Assembly (NCBI RefSeq): GCF_030548295.1 | Contig: NZ_JAUOSB010000001.1 | Location: 124,001-188,000, forward strand | Reading direction: 5' to 3' | DNA: 64,000 nt | Origin: Wenyingzhuangia sp. 2_MG-2023 | GTDB lineage: Bacteria; Bacteroidota; Bacteroidia; Flavobacteriales; Flavobacteriaceae | Shown: positions 18,248-27,800 of the stretch, in pieces | Position numbering within the stretch: position 1 is the stretch's first letter | How the letters are laid out: the number at the start of each line of letters is the position of its first letter | The notes under the pieces: generated by a model | The model's database searches: none | Seen by the model: the letters and a program-made list of their open reading frames with translations, nothing else | What the model was told of the DNA's origin: nothing | Made by a program: the position numbers and the translations under genes

Positions 18248-18916
18248 TTACCCTCTTACTTTTTTTATTGTTTCTAAAGCTTTTGCTACTGTTTTTTCTA
18301 AACCTGCAAAGTCTTGATCTGCTAAAATTTGTTTGCTAATTAATTGAGACCCCATTCCAACACAAACCACACCAGCATCAAACCAGCCTTTTAAGTTATC
18401 TTCTTCTGTTGTAACTCCACCTGTAGGCATGATAGATGTCCATGGTTGAGGCCCTACAATTCCTTTTACAAAATTTGGTCCGTATAAATTTCCTGGAAAT
18501 AATTTTACAATTTCACATCCTAGTTCCTCTGCTCTTGCAATTTCTGTCAACGTTCCACAACCTGGATTCCAAGCTACTTTACGTCTGTTACAAGCAATCG
18601 CAATATCTTCTCTAAACACAGGTGTTACTATAAAATTAGCACCCAAAGACATGTACAATGAAGCAGCTGCAGCATCTGTAATAGATCCTACACCCATAAT
18701 CATCCCTGGTAATTCTGCAATGGCATATTTTGTCAATGCAGCAAAAACTTCGTGAGCAAAATCTCCTCTAGCGGTAAACTCTAACAGACGAGCTCCACCA
18801 TCGTAACATGCTTTTAATACTTTTTTTCCTAATTCAATATCTGGATGGTAAAACAAAGGAACCATTCCTGTTTCTTTCATCACTTGTGCTACTTCTATTC
18901 TTGAAAACTGTGCCAT
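18248..18916 (-). CDS. eda: KDPG aldolase (2-keto-3-deoxy-6-phosphogluconate aldolase)
   Basis: A class I aldolase of 222 residues in the KDPG/KHG aldolase family. It cleaves KDPG to pyruvate and glyceraldehyde 3-phosphate. The Schiff-base lysine lies in CEIVKLFPGNLYGP (near residue 138). The glutamate/arginine site is in LLEFTARGDFA, and PTGGV forms the phosphate-binding loop. It comes directly before uxaA and follows the kinase gene, as expected for a dedicated lower pathway operon. A separate copy for other pathways may exist elsewhere in the genome. Confidence 0.92.
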   Translation of the reverse strand: MAQFSRIEVAQVMKETGMVPLFYHPDIELGKKVLKACYDGGARLLEFTARGDFAHEVFAALTKYAIAELPGMIMGVGSITDAAAASLYMSLGANFIVTPVFREDIAIACNRRKVAWNPGCGTLTEIARAEELGCEIVKLFPGNLYGPNFVKGIVGPQPWTSIMPTGGVTTEEDNLKGWFDAGVVCVGMGSQLISKQILADQDFAGLEKTVAKALETIKKVRG

Positions 18917-19009
18917 TTTTTTAATCTTTATTCGTTTAACTTTTTAATTTGTTTGCCTAATCTATTGTTTAATTGTTTGTTTTGCATTTAACAATCAAAC
19001 CACATCACC

Positions 19010-20044
19010 TTACCTGTCTACCAATGCAGATCCGTCACTTTCCATAAAATCGATGACTTCTTGTTTAGAAGCTCTGTTTACATCTCCAAAAATGGTGTGC
19101 TTAATTACACAAGCAGCAGTTGCAAAAGCTACTGCTTTTTGCAAATCGTTTTTATAATCTATCAGACCATATAACAATCCTCCCATAAAAGCATCTCCTG
19201 TACCTACTCTATCTACTACTGGTGAAACTTCATTAATTCTTGCTCTGTATAACTGATTGTTTTTGTACAATAGACCACCAATACGTTGGTGAGATGCATT
19301 TACGGAATTTCTAAACGTCATTCCGATAGTGTGTACATTTGGCAACAACTCTATAATTTTGTCAAACTGTTTTTTTACTTCTTCATCTTTGCTATAATCT
19401 GGGTTGATTTTAGCTTTTCCTAGCATAAACATTGCTGTATCAACATCCGCTAAAATAACATTGCTGTATTTCAACAAAGCTGGCATCACCTCTTTCGGTT
19501 CTTTACCATATTTCCAAAGTTTACTTCTATAGTTTAAATCTGTAGAAATAGTCAAACCTCTTTCTGCTGCTGCTTTTACAGCTTCTAAGCAAGTGTCTGC
19601 TGCATTTTGAGACAATGCAGGAGTAATACCACTCCAATGAAACCAAGTTGCTCCTTTAAAAATTGTATCCCAATCAAATTGACCTGGTTGCACTTCTGAC
19701 ATAGCTGAATTGGCTCTATCGTATACAACAGCACTGTTTCTTCCAGAAGCTCCGTGTTCTAAAAAATACAATCCTAATCGGCTTCCTTGTCTTAAAATAT
19801 ACTTGGCTCCTACATTTCTACTTCTAATGCTTTGCAGCACACAATCTCCAATAGCATTGTTGGGAACTGCTGAAATAAATTGAGCTCTAATTCCGTAATT
19901 TGCTAAAGAAGCTGCTACGTTAAATTCTCCACCTCCATAGATAACTTCTAAAGAATTGGCTTGACTAAACCTTAGGTGATTGGGAGGAGACAATCTTCCC
20001 AAAATCTCACCAAAAGTGATGACTTTATGCTTTGTTGAGAACAT
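19010..20044 (-). CDS. kdgK: 2-keto-3-deoxygluconate kinase (PfkB family)
   Basis: The protein has 344 residues and the ribokinase/PfkB fold. It starts KVITFGEILGRLSPPNHLRF, has a glycine-rich YGGGEFNVAASLANYG substrate loop, and ends with the catalytic motif DRVGTGDAFMGGLLYG (near residue 283) containing the base aspartate. It phosphorylates KDG to KDPG in the cytoplasm. It is the second gene of the operon, 31 bp after the zinc dehydrogenase. Position between altronate dehydratase and KDPG aldolase functions supports KDG as substrate over other PfkB sugars. Confidence 0.9.
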   Translation of the reverse strand: MFSTKHKVITFGEILGRLSPPNHLRFSQANSLEVIYGGGEFNVAASLANYGIRAQFISAVPNNAIGDCVLQSIRSRNVGAKYILRQGSRLGLYFLEHGASGRNSAVVYDRANSAMSEVQPGQFDWDTIFKGATWFHWSGITPALSQNAADTCLEAVKAAAERGLTISTDLNYRSKLWKYGKEPKEVMPALLKYSNVILADVDTAMFMLGKAKINPDYSKDEEVKKQFDKIIELLPNVHTIGMTFRNSVNASHQRIGGLLYKNNQLYRARINEVSPVVDRVGTGDAFMGGLLYGLIDYKNDLQKAVAFATAACVIKHTIFGDVNRASKQEVIDFMESDGSALVDR

Positions 20045-20075
20045 AGTAATTGTTAATTTTTGGTTTGGTTAATTT

Positions 20076-21086
20076 CTATATAAAATCTACAGTTGCTTTG
20101 ATAACTCCAGTAGCTGGTTTTGTCCAACTATCAAAATTTTCAATCATTTCTGTAAAAGGAACATTGTGTGTAATAAATGAGCTTGTTGGGAATTGGTCTA
20201 ACACACTAATTACATGTTCAAAATCTTCGGTAGTTGCATTTCTACTACACATAATAGTAGTTTCCTTTGCATGAATTTTTGGATGTGCAAAAGTCAAATC
20301 ACCCTTAGACAATCCAACCAATACATAACGTCCTCCATGAGACATATAATCTGGTCCTATTTCTAATGCACCTTTAAATCCAGTAGCATCAAACACAGCA
20401 GTTGCCATGTCTCCATTTGTAATTTCAGCAATTTTCTCAACAGGATTGTTGTTTACATTAATTACATAATCTGCTCCAATTTCTTCTTTTGTATATTTTA
20501 AACGATCATCATTTACATCCAAAACAATAACTTTAGCACCTGCAATTTGTGCTAATTTCACCATTCCTATTCCGATAGGTCCACAACCCACAACAACAAC
20601 TGTTTCATCTTTCTGAACATTTGCTCTACGAATGGCATGTGCACCAATTGCCAAAGGTTCTACAATAGCCATTTGATCATCTGACAACTCATTTGCTGGC
20701 AACAATAAATCTTGACGAACTGTGATAAACTCTTGCATACCTCCATCAGAATGTACACCTAGCACACTAATATTTGTACAACAATTTGTTTTTCCATTTC
20801 TACAAGCAATACACTTTCCACAACTAACGTATGGCATAACCACTACATTGTCTCCTGCTTTCAATCCTCTTTCATTTTCTCCAATCTCTACAATTTCAGA
20901 AGCCAATTCGTGCCCTAAAATTCTTGGATACGTGAAAAATGCTTGGTTTCCAGAATAAGCATGCAAATCTGTACCACAAATCCCTACTTTTTTCACTCTT
21001 AACAAAGCTTCATTTTCTTTACGAACAGGAGCTTCTTTTTCCTTTAATAAAAACTTTCCAGGTTCTTCACAAACTATGTATTTCAT
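20076..21086 (-). CDS. Zinc-dependent alcohol dehydrogenase, probable L-galactonate 5-dehydrogenase
   Basis: A medium-chain dehydrogenase of 336 residues. Catalytic zinc ligands are in KVGICGTDLHAYSG and ILGHELASEIVEIG. Structural zinc cysteines are in CGKCIACRNGKTNCC, and VVVGCGPIGIGMVKLAQ is the NAD-binding loop. The family contains sorbitol, threonine and L-galactonate dehydrogenases. In this operon, L-galactonate oxidation to D-tagaturonate is the step that links the lactonase to tagaturonate reductase, so that role is inferred. It is the first gene of the operon. A LacI-type operator lies 25 bp upstream of the start codon. Confidence 0.78.
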   Translation of the reverse strand: MKYIVCEEPGKFLLKEKEAPVRKENEALLRVKKVGICGTDLHAYSGNQAFFTYPRILGHELASEIVEIGENERGLKAGDNVVVMPYVSCGKCIACRNGKTNCCTNISVLGVHSDGGMQEFITVRQDLLLPANELSDDQMAIVEPLAIGAHAIRRANVQKDETVVVVGCGPIGIGMVKLAQIAGAKVIVLDVNDDRLKYTKEEIGADYVINVNNNPVEKIAEITNGDMATAVFDATGFKGALEIGPDYMSHGGRYVLVGLSKGDLTFAHPKIHAKETTIMCSRNATTEDFEHVISVLDQFPTSSFITHNVPFTEMIENFDSWTKPATGVIKATVDFI

Positions 21087-21110
21087 CTTATTATTTGAAT
21101 TTAAATTCTT

Positions 21111-21128
21111 TGTTCAAACGTTTGAACA
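21111..21128 (-). promoter_or_regulatory. LacI-family operator O1 upstream of the L-galactose operon
   Basis: TGTTCAAACGTTTGAACA is a perfect 18-bp palindrome with the central CG usual for LacI-family operators. On the minus strand the internal AACGTTTG (21115-21122) is one mismatch from the -7 consensus, so a bound repressor would cover the promoter. Confidence 0.78.
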
Positions 21129-21229
21129 AAAGGGTTAAAAAAATTAACAACCGAAAAAACATCAATTATTAATCTCACAACTTTCGCACATTAAACATCC
21201 TATATGTTGAATAAAACAATTAGAATATT

Positions 21230-21237
21230 TACATTTG
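21230..21237 (+). promoter_or_regulatory. -7 box of the lacI-type regulator promoter
   Basis: TACATTTG fits TAnnTTTG, with a TTGA element about 20 bp upstream (21207-21210). It abuts operator O2, so the regulator probably represses its own gene. Confidence 0.6.
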
Positions 21238-21253
21238 CTCAAACGTTTGAACA
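21236..21253 (+). promoter_or_regulatory. LacI-family operator O2 upstream of the regulator gene
   Basis: TGCTCAAACGTTTGAACA differs from operator O1 at one position. It overlaps the end of the -7 box and the expected transcription start of the regulator gene. Confidence 0.75.
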
Positions 21254-21273
21254 AATATAGTAATATTTTGAAT

Positions 21274-22296
21274 ATGAAAAAGAAAACCACAATAAAAGAT
21301 ATTGCTAATGTTTTGAAGATTACCCCCTCAGCTGTTTCTAGAGCTCTACACAACCATCCTAGAATTAGCGACAAAACCAAAGAAGCCGTAAAAAAAGTAG
21401 CCAAAGAACTTGAATACCAACCCAACCAATTGGCATCTGCTTTGCGAAGTGGAAAAAGTAAATTGGTAGGAGTTATTGTACCTAGAACCAATAGTTATTT
21501 CTTCTCTTCTGTAGTAGAAAACATGGAAGAAGAATTGAATAAAAAAGGCTACAATGTAATCTTTACACAATCTAACGAATCTTACGACAAAGAATGTAGA
21601 AATATCGAAACTTTACTACAAACTCAAGTTGATGGTATTATCGCATCATTAACCAACGAAACCGTTGACTTTAGTCATTATGAAAAAATTAAAGCTAAAG
21701 AGATTCCTCTAATTTTATACGATAGAGGTGATAATGACATTGGTGTTGATTATATTGGTATTGACGATTACAAAAGTAGTCACATTGTGGTAGACCATAT
21801 GGTAGCACAAGGATGTAAAAGAATTGCTCACATTGCTGGTTACAGACATACACGAATATACAACAACCGTATTAGAGGCTATATTGATGCGCTTGAAAAA
21901 CACAATTTACCTCTTGAGAAAGAATTGATACTAGAAGGAGATCTTACTGTTGAAGGAGGTAGACAAAAAATGAAAGAACTTTTAAAACTTCCTAAAAGAC
22001 CTGATGGTGTTTATGCTGCTGGTGATTATGCTGCTTTAGGAGCTTTACAAGTTTTGCTAGAAAACAACGTAAAAGTACCCGAAGAAATTGCCTTGGTCGG
22101 TTTTAGTAACGAGCCCTTTACCTCTTTGGTTACACCTGCCATATCTACCATTTACCAACACAACGAAGAAATTGGAAAATTAGTAGCTAAGCAATTTTTA
22201 AAAAGAGAAAAGGACAAAACATGGAAACCAAAACTAAATAAAATTATTTTAGATGCCGAACTTATAGTCCGAGCATCCTCTAAAAAAAAGAATTAA
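21274..22296 (+). CDS. LacI-family transcriptional regulator of the L-galactose operon
   Basis: The protein has 340 residues from the ATG at 21274; the longer frame starting with TTG runs through the operator and is rejected. The N-terminal helix-turn-helix and hinge are typical: TIKDIANVLKITPSAVSRAL and ALRSGKSKLVGVIVP. They are followed by a periplasmic-binding-protein-like sensor domain, with YAAGDYAALGALQVL and VGFSNEPFTSLVTP near its end. It is divergent from the L-galactose operon, and two near-identical operators lie between them. It is most likely a repressor relieved by a pathway sugar or acid such as L-galactonate, tagaturonate or KDG. The inducer is not known. Confidence 0.88.
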   Translation: MKKKTTIKDIANVLKITPSAVSRALHNHPRISDKTKEAVKKVAKELEYQPNQLASALRSGKSKLVGVIVPRTNSYFFSSVVENMEEELNKKGYNVIFTQSNESYDKECRNIETLLQTQVDGIIASLTNETVDFSHYEKIKAKEIPLILYDRGDNDIGVDYIGIDDYKSSHIVVDHMVAQGCKRIAHIAGYRHTRIYNNRIRGYIDALEKHNLPLEKELILEGDLTVEGGRQKMKELLKLPKRPDGVYAAGDYAALGALQVLLENNVKVPEEIALVGFSNEPFTSLVTPAISTIYQHNEEIGKLVAKQFLKREKDKTWKPKLNKIILDAELIVRASSKKKN

Positions 22297-22326
22297 AAAA
22301 GGTTTTGCCCTAAGACAAAACCTTTT
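22297..22326. terminator. Bidirectional terminator between the regulator and the first GH29 gene
   Basis: AAAAGGTTTTG (22297-22307) pairs with CAAAACCTTTT (22316-22326) between convergent genes. A- and T-runs flank both sides. Confidence 0.75.
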
Positions 22327-22350
22327 AACAAAACCAAAAATTAACTTATA

Positions 22351-23892
22351 TTACAGTGTTAATTCTAATACGTAAGCATAATCTCCTGGTTTATCTTTTG
22401 GTAATTCTACCTGTAAACCATCAGCATTTTGCTTCCATTGTAAAGTATTCCCAGTACTCAACATTTTAATAGATTTCACTGTAATATCTTTTGAATACTC
22501 ATTACCTAACCCCAATGAATGAATTTTTACACTTCCTATAGTTGGCCACTCCATTAAAATAGCATACAACTTTGTTCCATCTTCACTTTGTGTAAAACGG
22601 ATATCTTGCCCCGTAAAATCTTTATTTTTTCCTTCTGAATGATGTCCTTTTTTAACCTCTGTAGGTCCTTCTCCAAAAGTTCTCCAATATTTTGTGTTGT
22701 AAATTGCATCACCATTAGTACCTAGCCATTCTCCCATTTGCAATAATATTTTTGCCTGGTCATCTGGGATTGTACCGTCTGCTTTTGGTCCTACGTTTAA
22801 TAATAAGTTTCCGTTTTTAGAAACAATATCAATTAAATTATCTAACAAATCATTGGTTGTTTTAGATTTCCAATTAGAAACGTGACTCCAAGAATTTTTA
22901 CCAATAGAAGTATCTGTTTGCCAAGGTAATTTTCTAATATCAGCCAATTTCCCTCTTTCTAAATCATACACAACAGTTCCTTCTGGAAAAGCTTGTTCGT
23001 AAAAGTTTTTGTCTTGCAACACTACTTCTTTACCCCACTCAATTCCTTTGTTATAGTAATATGCGGCTAATTTTGGACGGTATTCTCTAAAATCAGGAGT
23101 ATCTAACATAAAATCAAACCACAAGATATCTGGCTTATAATTATCAATTAAATCTTTCGTTCTATCCCACCATCTTTTCTTAAACGCCTCTGAAACTGGC
23201 TCTGTTAAATCTTTTCCTTTTGATGAATATAAATCAGCATATTCAGGGTCTGTAGTATCAAAATGATCTTTTTTGTTAAAGAAAGACCAGTTGAACGCAA
23301 AGTGAGAAGAAGCACCCATAATCAACCCTTGCTTACGCCCTTCTGCCATTAACTCTCCTAAAACATCTCTTTTTGGCCCCATATCCACAGAGTTCCATCG
23401 AGTTGTATTTGATTTGTACATCGCAAAACCATCGTGGTGATCTGCAACAGGGACTATATATTTTGCTCCAGCTTCTTTAAACAACGTAATCCATTCTTTT
23501 GGATTGAATTTTTCTGCTTTGAACATCGGAATAAAATCTTTATATCCAAATTCTTTAGGATTTCCATATGTTTTCACATGATGCGTATAAGCCTCATGAG
23601 GTCCAGTTTTTTGATGTTTTAACTGTGCTGTAAACACCGCAGTGTCCATGTACATGTTTCTTGGATACCATTCTGAAGAATACGCAGGAACCGCATAAGC
23701 TCCCCAATGGATAAAAATCCCGAATTTCTGTTTGTTAAACCATTCTGGATCTTTGTAGTTTTTCTTGATAGATTCCCAGTTTGGTTCAAACACCTTCTTA
23801 ACTGCAACCTCTTTTTTTTTCTCACTTGAACCCTTGCAGGCTACCAATAAAAATGCTCCTACAAATAGAGCTAACACGATTTTTTTTAACAT
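22351..23892 (-). CDS. GH29 alpha-L-fucosidase / alpha-L-galactosidase, lipoprotein
   Basis: The protein has 513 residues. A lipoprotein signal ends at FLLVAC, placing it at the outer or periplasmic face. The GH29 barrel shows FGIFIHWGAYAVPAYSSEWY near residue 56, VPVADHHDGFAMY, and the nucleophile aspartate in DILWFDFMLD near residue 260. A C-terminal beta-sandwich follows. GH29 enzymes remove alpha-L-fucose by retention, and some act on L-galactose. The L-galactose operon next door makes that activity worth considering. A related GH29 lies at 38226-39788. It is transcribed alone from its own promoter carrying the shared direct repeat. Confidence 0.9.
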   Translation of the reverse strand: MLKKIVLALFVGAFLLVACKGSSEKKKEVAVKKVFEPNWESIKKNYKDPEWFNKQKFGIFIHWGAYAVPAYSSEWYPRNMYMDTAVFTAQLKHQKTGPHEAYTHHVKTYGNPKEFGYKDFIPMFKAEKFNPKEWITLFKEAGAKYIVPVADHHDGFAMYKSNTTRWNSVDMGPKRDVLGELMAEGRKQGLIMGASSHFAFNWSFFNKKDHFDTTDPEYADLYSSKGKDLTEPVSEAFKKRWWDRTKDLIDNYKPDILWFDFMLDTPDFREYRPKLAAYYYNKGIEWGKEVVLQDKNFYEQAFPEGTVVYDLERGKLADIRKLPWQTDTSIGKNSWSHVSNWKSKTTNDLLDNLIDIVSKNGNLLLNVGPKADGTIPDDQAKILLQMGEWLGTNGDAIYNTKYWRTFGEGPTEVKKGHHSEGKNKDFTGQDIRFTQSEDGTKLYAILMEWPTIGSVKIHSLGLGNEYSKDITVKSIKMLSTGNTLQWKQNADGLQVELPKDKPGDYAYVLELTL

Positions 23893-23950
23893 TTTCCTTA
23901 AATATTATTTGAAATAGAAATCCTTATCAATACCAAATATCGATTTAAAG

Positions 23951-24016
23951 CAAAGATCATTTTTTAATACCTTTTATAACAAAACAAAAGGTTCATTCAC
24001 TAAAACAAATGATTTA
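23951..24016 (-). promoter_or_regulatory. Promoter with 21-bp direct repeat upstream of GH29 (site 2)
   Basis: Half-sites are CAAAAG at 23985-23990 and CAAATG at 24006-24011, 21 bp apart. CAAAGATC at 23951-23958 is, read on the minus strand, GATCTTTG, one mismatch from the -7 consensus. It lies 26 bp from the repeat and about 60 bp before the start codon. Confidence 0.6.
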
Positions 24017-24060
24017 ATTTTCATCAATTACAAGTATATACTACATTTTAGACCTATAAA

Positions 24061-24768
24061 TCAAACACCTGTGGTAAATTTAAAAACTGATGAAATGGAA
24101 ACATTTCCTGTATTGTCTTTTGAATGTACTTTCCAATAATAGGTAGTATTGGGACTTAGAGACACATTTTCTAAAATAGATTTATCTAGAATTGTATGTA
24201 ATGTTGATGGATTACTGTCAGTATCTAAATACACCTCATAAGAAACAATATCATTATCCAAATCATTAGAACTCCAAGACAATGTTATAGTTTTAGTTGC
24301 GGTAACAATTCCCATAGATGGTGCTACCAAAGTTGCTGGATACGGAACATGACTTTCGGTTCCTTCTGCAGCGTTGTAAAATATCCAAATTTCACTTTCT
24401 GAGGTTTTAGATGTTGTGTCTGATTTAGAAACCACATGCCACTTAAAAGAAATTCCTCTTGACAAATTCACCGATGCTGTAGTACTACTACTCACTATTT
24501 GTTTCACACTATTATCTTCCAAACTTTCTATCACCACAATGTATTGATCTGTGTTTTTTGAAGCCTCCCAAGAAAAAGTAATTGTGCTTAGCAATTCTGA
24601 CAACACACTTCCCTGATTGCAAGGCTCATCTTTTAGAGGAGACACCAATATTGCAGCTGTAGGTATTGCTACAACTTTTTCTACTTCTTTAGAACTATCA
24701 CCTCCACAAGCAACCATTAAAAAAAGTATAACGGCAACAGCTACTATTTTTGTGTATTTTGACTTCAT
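24061..24768 (-). CDS. Lipoprotein with two fibronectin type III-like domains
   Basis: The protein has 235 residues from the ATG at 24768, which opens a clear lipoprotein signal ending LFLMVACGGDSSK; the longer frame is rejected. Two beta-sandwich modules follow, each with the fibronectin type III pattern: ITFSWEASKNTDQYIVVIE, then TLSWSSNDLDNDIVSYEVYL with NTTYYWKVHSKDNTGNVS. No catalytic motif is seen. It is the last gene of the GH2-propeller operon and is probably a surface or periplasmic accessory or glycan-binding protein. The function is not established. Confidence 0.7.
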   Translation of the reverse strand: MKSKYTKIVAVAVILFLMVACGGDSSKEVEKVVAIPTAAILVSPLKDEPCNQGSVLSELLSTITFSWEASKNTDQYIVVIESLEDNSVKQIVSSSTTASVNLSRGISFKWHVVSKSDTTSKTSESEIWIFYNAAEGTESHVPYPATLVAPSMGIVTATKTITLSWSSNDLDNDIVSYEVYLDTDSNPSTLHTILDKSILENVSLSPNTTYYWKVHSKDNTGNVSISSVFKFTTGV

Positions 24769-24804
24769 AATTTTCCTTTTTAATATACAACTCAACCTTG
24801 AAAA

Positions 24805-27800
24805 CTATTTGATAAGTAATTTTGATTTCACGGTCATTTCCTCTGACTTCACTTCCATTTGATACAAACCTGTATTCAATTCACTTGTATCTACTACCAA
24901 TTGTTGATTGTAATTTTGAAAATTTTCAGCTAAAATTAAACTTCCTAAAACAGAATAAATCTTTACGGATATTTGAGAATTCCACTTCGTATCAAATTGA
25001 ATATTCACATAATCTTTTGCTGGGTTTGGAAAAATTTTTGTTGTTCCATATGCAATAAGATCTGTGAAAAAACCTTGACAATCTTGTGCTCCTTTTATTT
25101 CAATTGTATTTTCACCTTTCTCAAGAACTATATTGATAATTTCACCACTGGTTACATACGTATTATCATTGTGCTGAATGGTAAAAACATCACTTCCTTC
25201 TAACTGATATCGCACCTTATTTTTGACAATATTTTTGTTGACAATCTTTATATTTTCTGGTTCAGAAACCACTACCACATAGTGTTCATCTATCAAATTG
25301 TCTTTTGATGAAACAGCTACAGAATACGATCCTGAAAGCAACTCTGTAAAACTAATTTCTTTTTGAAAATCCTTAATTTCATTAAAATTCTCACCATTTA
25401 TTTCAACTTCATAATCCCCACTATACAAAGCATCCACTTTTATTACACCGTAATTCACCCCTTCACAAGGATTGTTTACTATACTTACTTTTATCGTTTT
25501 TTCATTGGTTTTATACACTCCTTTAGCCCAACCACTTCCTTTTAAAGCAATCCAAAAAACATTTTCATTTTCAGGATCTGGTTTAAAATCAGTAATAGTA
25601 TCTGGCTGACCTAAATTTTTATTCACCTTTTCCCAAGTAATACCAGCATCAAAAGAAATATAAGCTCCTGGATTAAAAGTAGTAGCTCCTTTATTTTCAT
25701 GTGGTAAAGCAACATTAACAGTAATAATATTAGGATTTATAGGAGAAGTTTCTGTTTGCCAGATATATGGCATGTCAAAAATTTTCTCCCAATTAGCACC
25801 ATTATCCCTACTTCTCCACACACCACCTTCTACAAAAGAACCTTCTTCTCTACCACAAGAAATATAAATATATTCATTCGTCTTATCTACAAACACATTG
25901 TTCACCGCTTTTATGCTTGATGGAATTGTAACTTTAGACCAATTAGTTCCTTTGTTGGTTGTTGTATACAAGCCTCCGTTACCTCCATCTGTTCCTATAT
26001 TTAAAGCCGCATATAAAACTTCTGGATTTTTTGGATCCATTTTAATTCTACGCACACTTGCTTTTGTTGGCAAACCCGTATTTTCTATAGACCATGTAAG
26101 ACCTCCGTCTTGACTTCTATAAACTCCCAAACCGGTAAAATCATCTGGCAACAACTTTCCTGAAACTTCTGCAATCGGATTCGCTATTACACAGAAATAA
26201 ATATTATTAGGATTGTTATAATCAACGGTTAATGAATATTGAAAAAGATTGTCTGATGACAAATTCCCTCCATACGGCACAGGATATGAAAGATTTGACC
26301 AAGTTTTTCCACCATCAACAGAACGTCTAAATTGCCCTCTATGATCTTGTCTAAACTGTAACGTATAGATTTCATTAGGGTTTTTAGAGTTTACGGCCAC
26401 AGATGAAATGGAAGTAGCTCCACTATGATTTACTTGACCTTCTATCTGTTTTACAGCAATAGCATCTTTATCAGGATAATCACCTAAATCCGCAGATTGC
26501 CACAAACCATGTTCTCCGCTACAAAACAGTTTTCTATTGGCAACCCCTGTTTCTAGCAACATAAATCTACCTGGTAAATTACTAGCACCTCTACCTACCC
26601 AAGCATCAGAACCAGGAGCTGTTTCATTATCATCAACTTGTTTCCATGAAACTCCTTTGTTATTAGATCTCATCACTTGCTGATCTAAACAAATAAAAAC
26701 CTCTCCATCTTTATTAATTTCTAAAAAACGATTTCCATAAAACTCTTCTTGTTCGGCTTTTTCATACTTTAAATGTGCAAACTCAGTATTTATTCCTTTA
26801 GGATTGTTTCTGCCCGTCCAATACGTACCGTTTTTATCTTCTGACCAATATGTTCCAGATCTTGCTGTTGCGAACCAATTTTGACCTCCATCATTTGTTT
26901 TCCAAACATCACCAGGACCAAAAGCATAATCGTGTTTTACGTTATGAGAAATATAAATATCATTTTTGTCTTTAGGATTCACTACAATTCTATTATACAC
27001 CGAATACACACTTGATGGATAATCTGGATACATACTTTTAGCTTCGGCTTGAGAAACATCAAACCAATAAGCAATAGCTCTCCAATACTTATTTTGCGTA
27101 TTGTAATTGGTTATTTCAGTTAAATCCATCGCTAAATTCCCTGAAATACTTTCCCAATTAATTCCTCCATCTAAACTTTTATAAATTCCTCCTTTAGAAA
27201 TTACTGAGTTTCCAGATTTTTCATAAAACGTTTGCTCTACCAGGTACAAAATAAATTCTCCTGTAACAGCATCGTAATAAGAAGTCATATCTCTTGGCGA
27301 ATTGTTTGGCAATCCTGCCCCGCTTAACTCCCAAGACTCCCCTTTATTGGTACTTCTATAAACCCCTGAATTGGTTGCTATAACTACATTGTTATTGTTT
27401 GTAGGATCTACAATAATCCTTCCCACATCTAATGTACTAGGCAATCCTGTTTTTTTCTTTTGCCATGTAACTCCTTTGTCGGTACTCTTGTATACATGAC
27501 CATAATCTGCATAGGCATATACATATCCACGTAAATCGTTGTGTTTTCTATGATTTGCTTTTACGTTCCAAAAATCACCAGCACCCATATACCAAATAGC
27601 ATCATCGGTAGGGTCTACGGTTAACTCGGCATGTTTTCCCCCCATGTTTTTCACAAAAGACCAAGTTCTACCCCTGTCTAGAGTTTTGTACAATTCTCCT
27701 CTTACATCAATTGCAAATCCAAAATCTGCATCTTGATGAGAAAAAATAATCGACTGGATTCTTCTCATATCTTTTCCAGATCCATCAACATCTTTAATCG

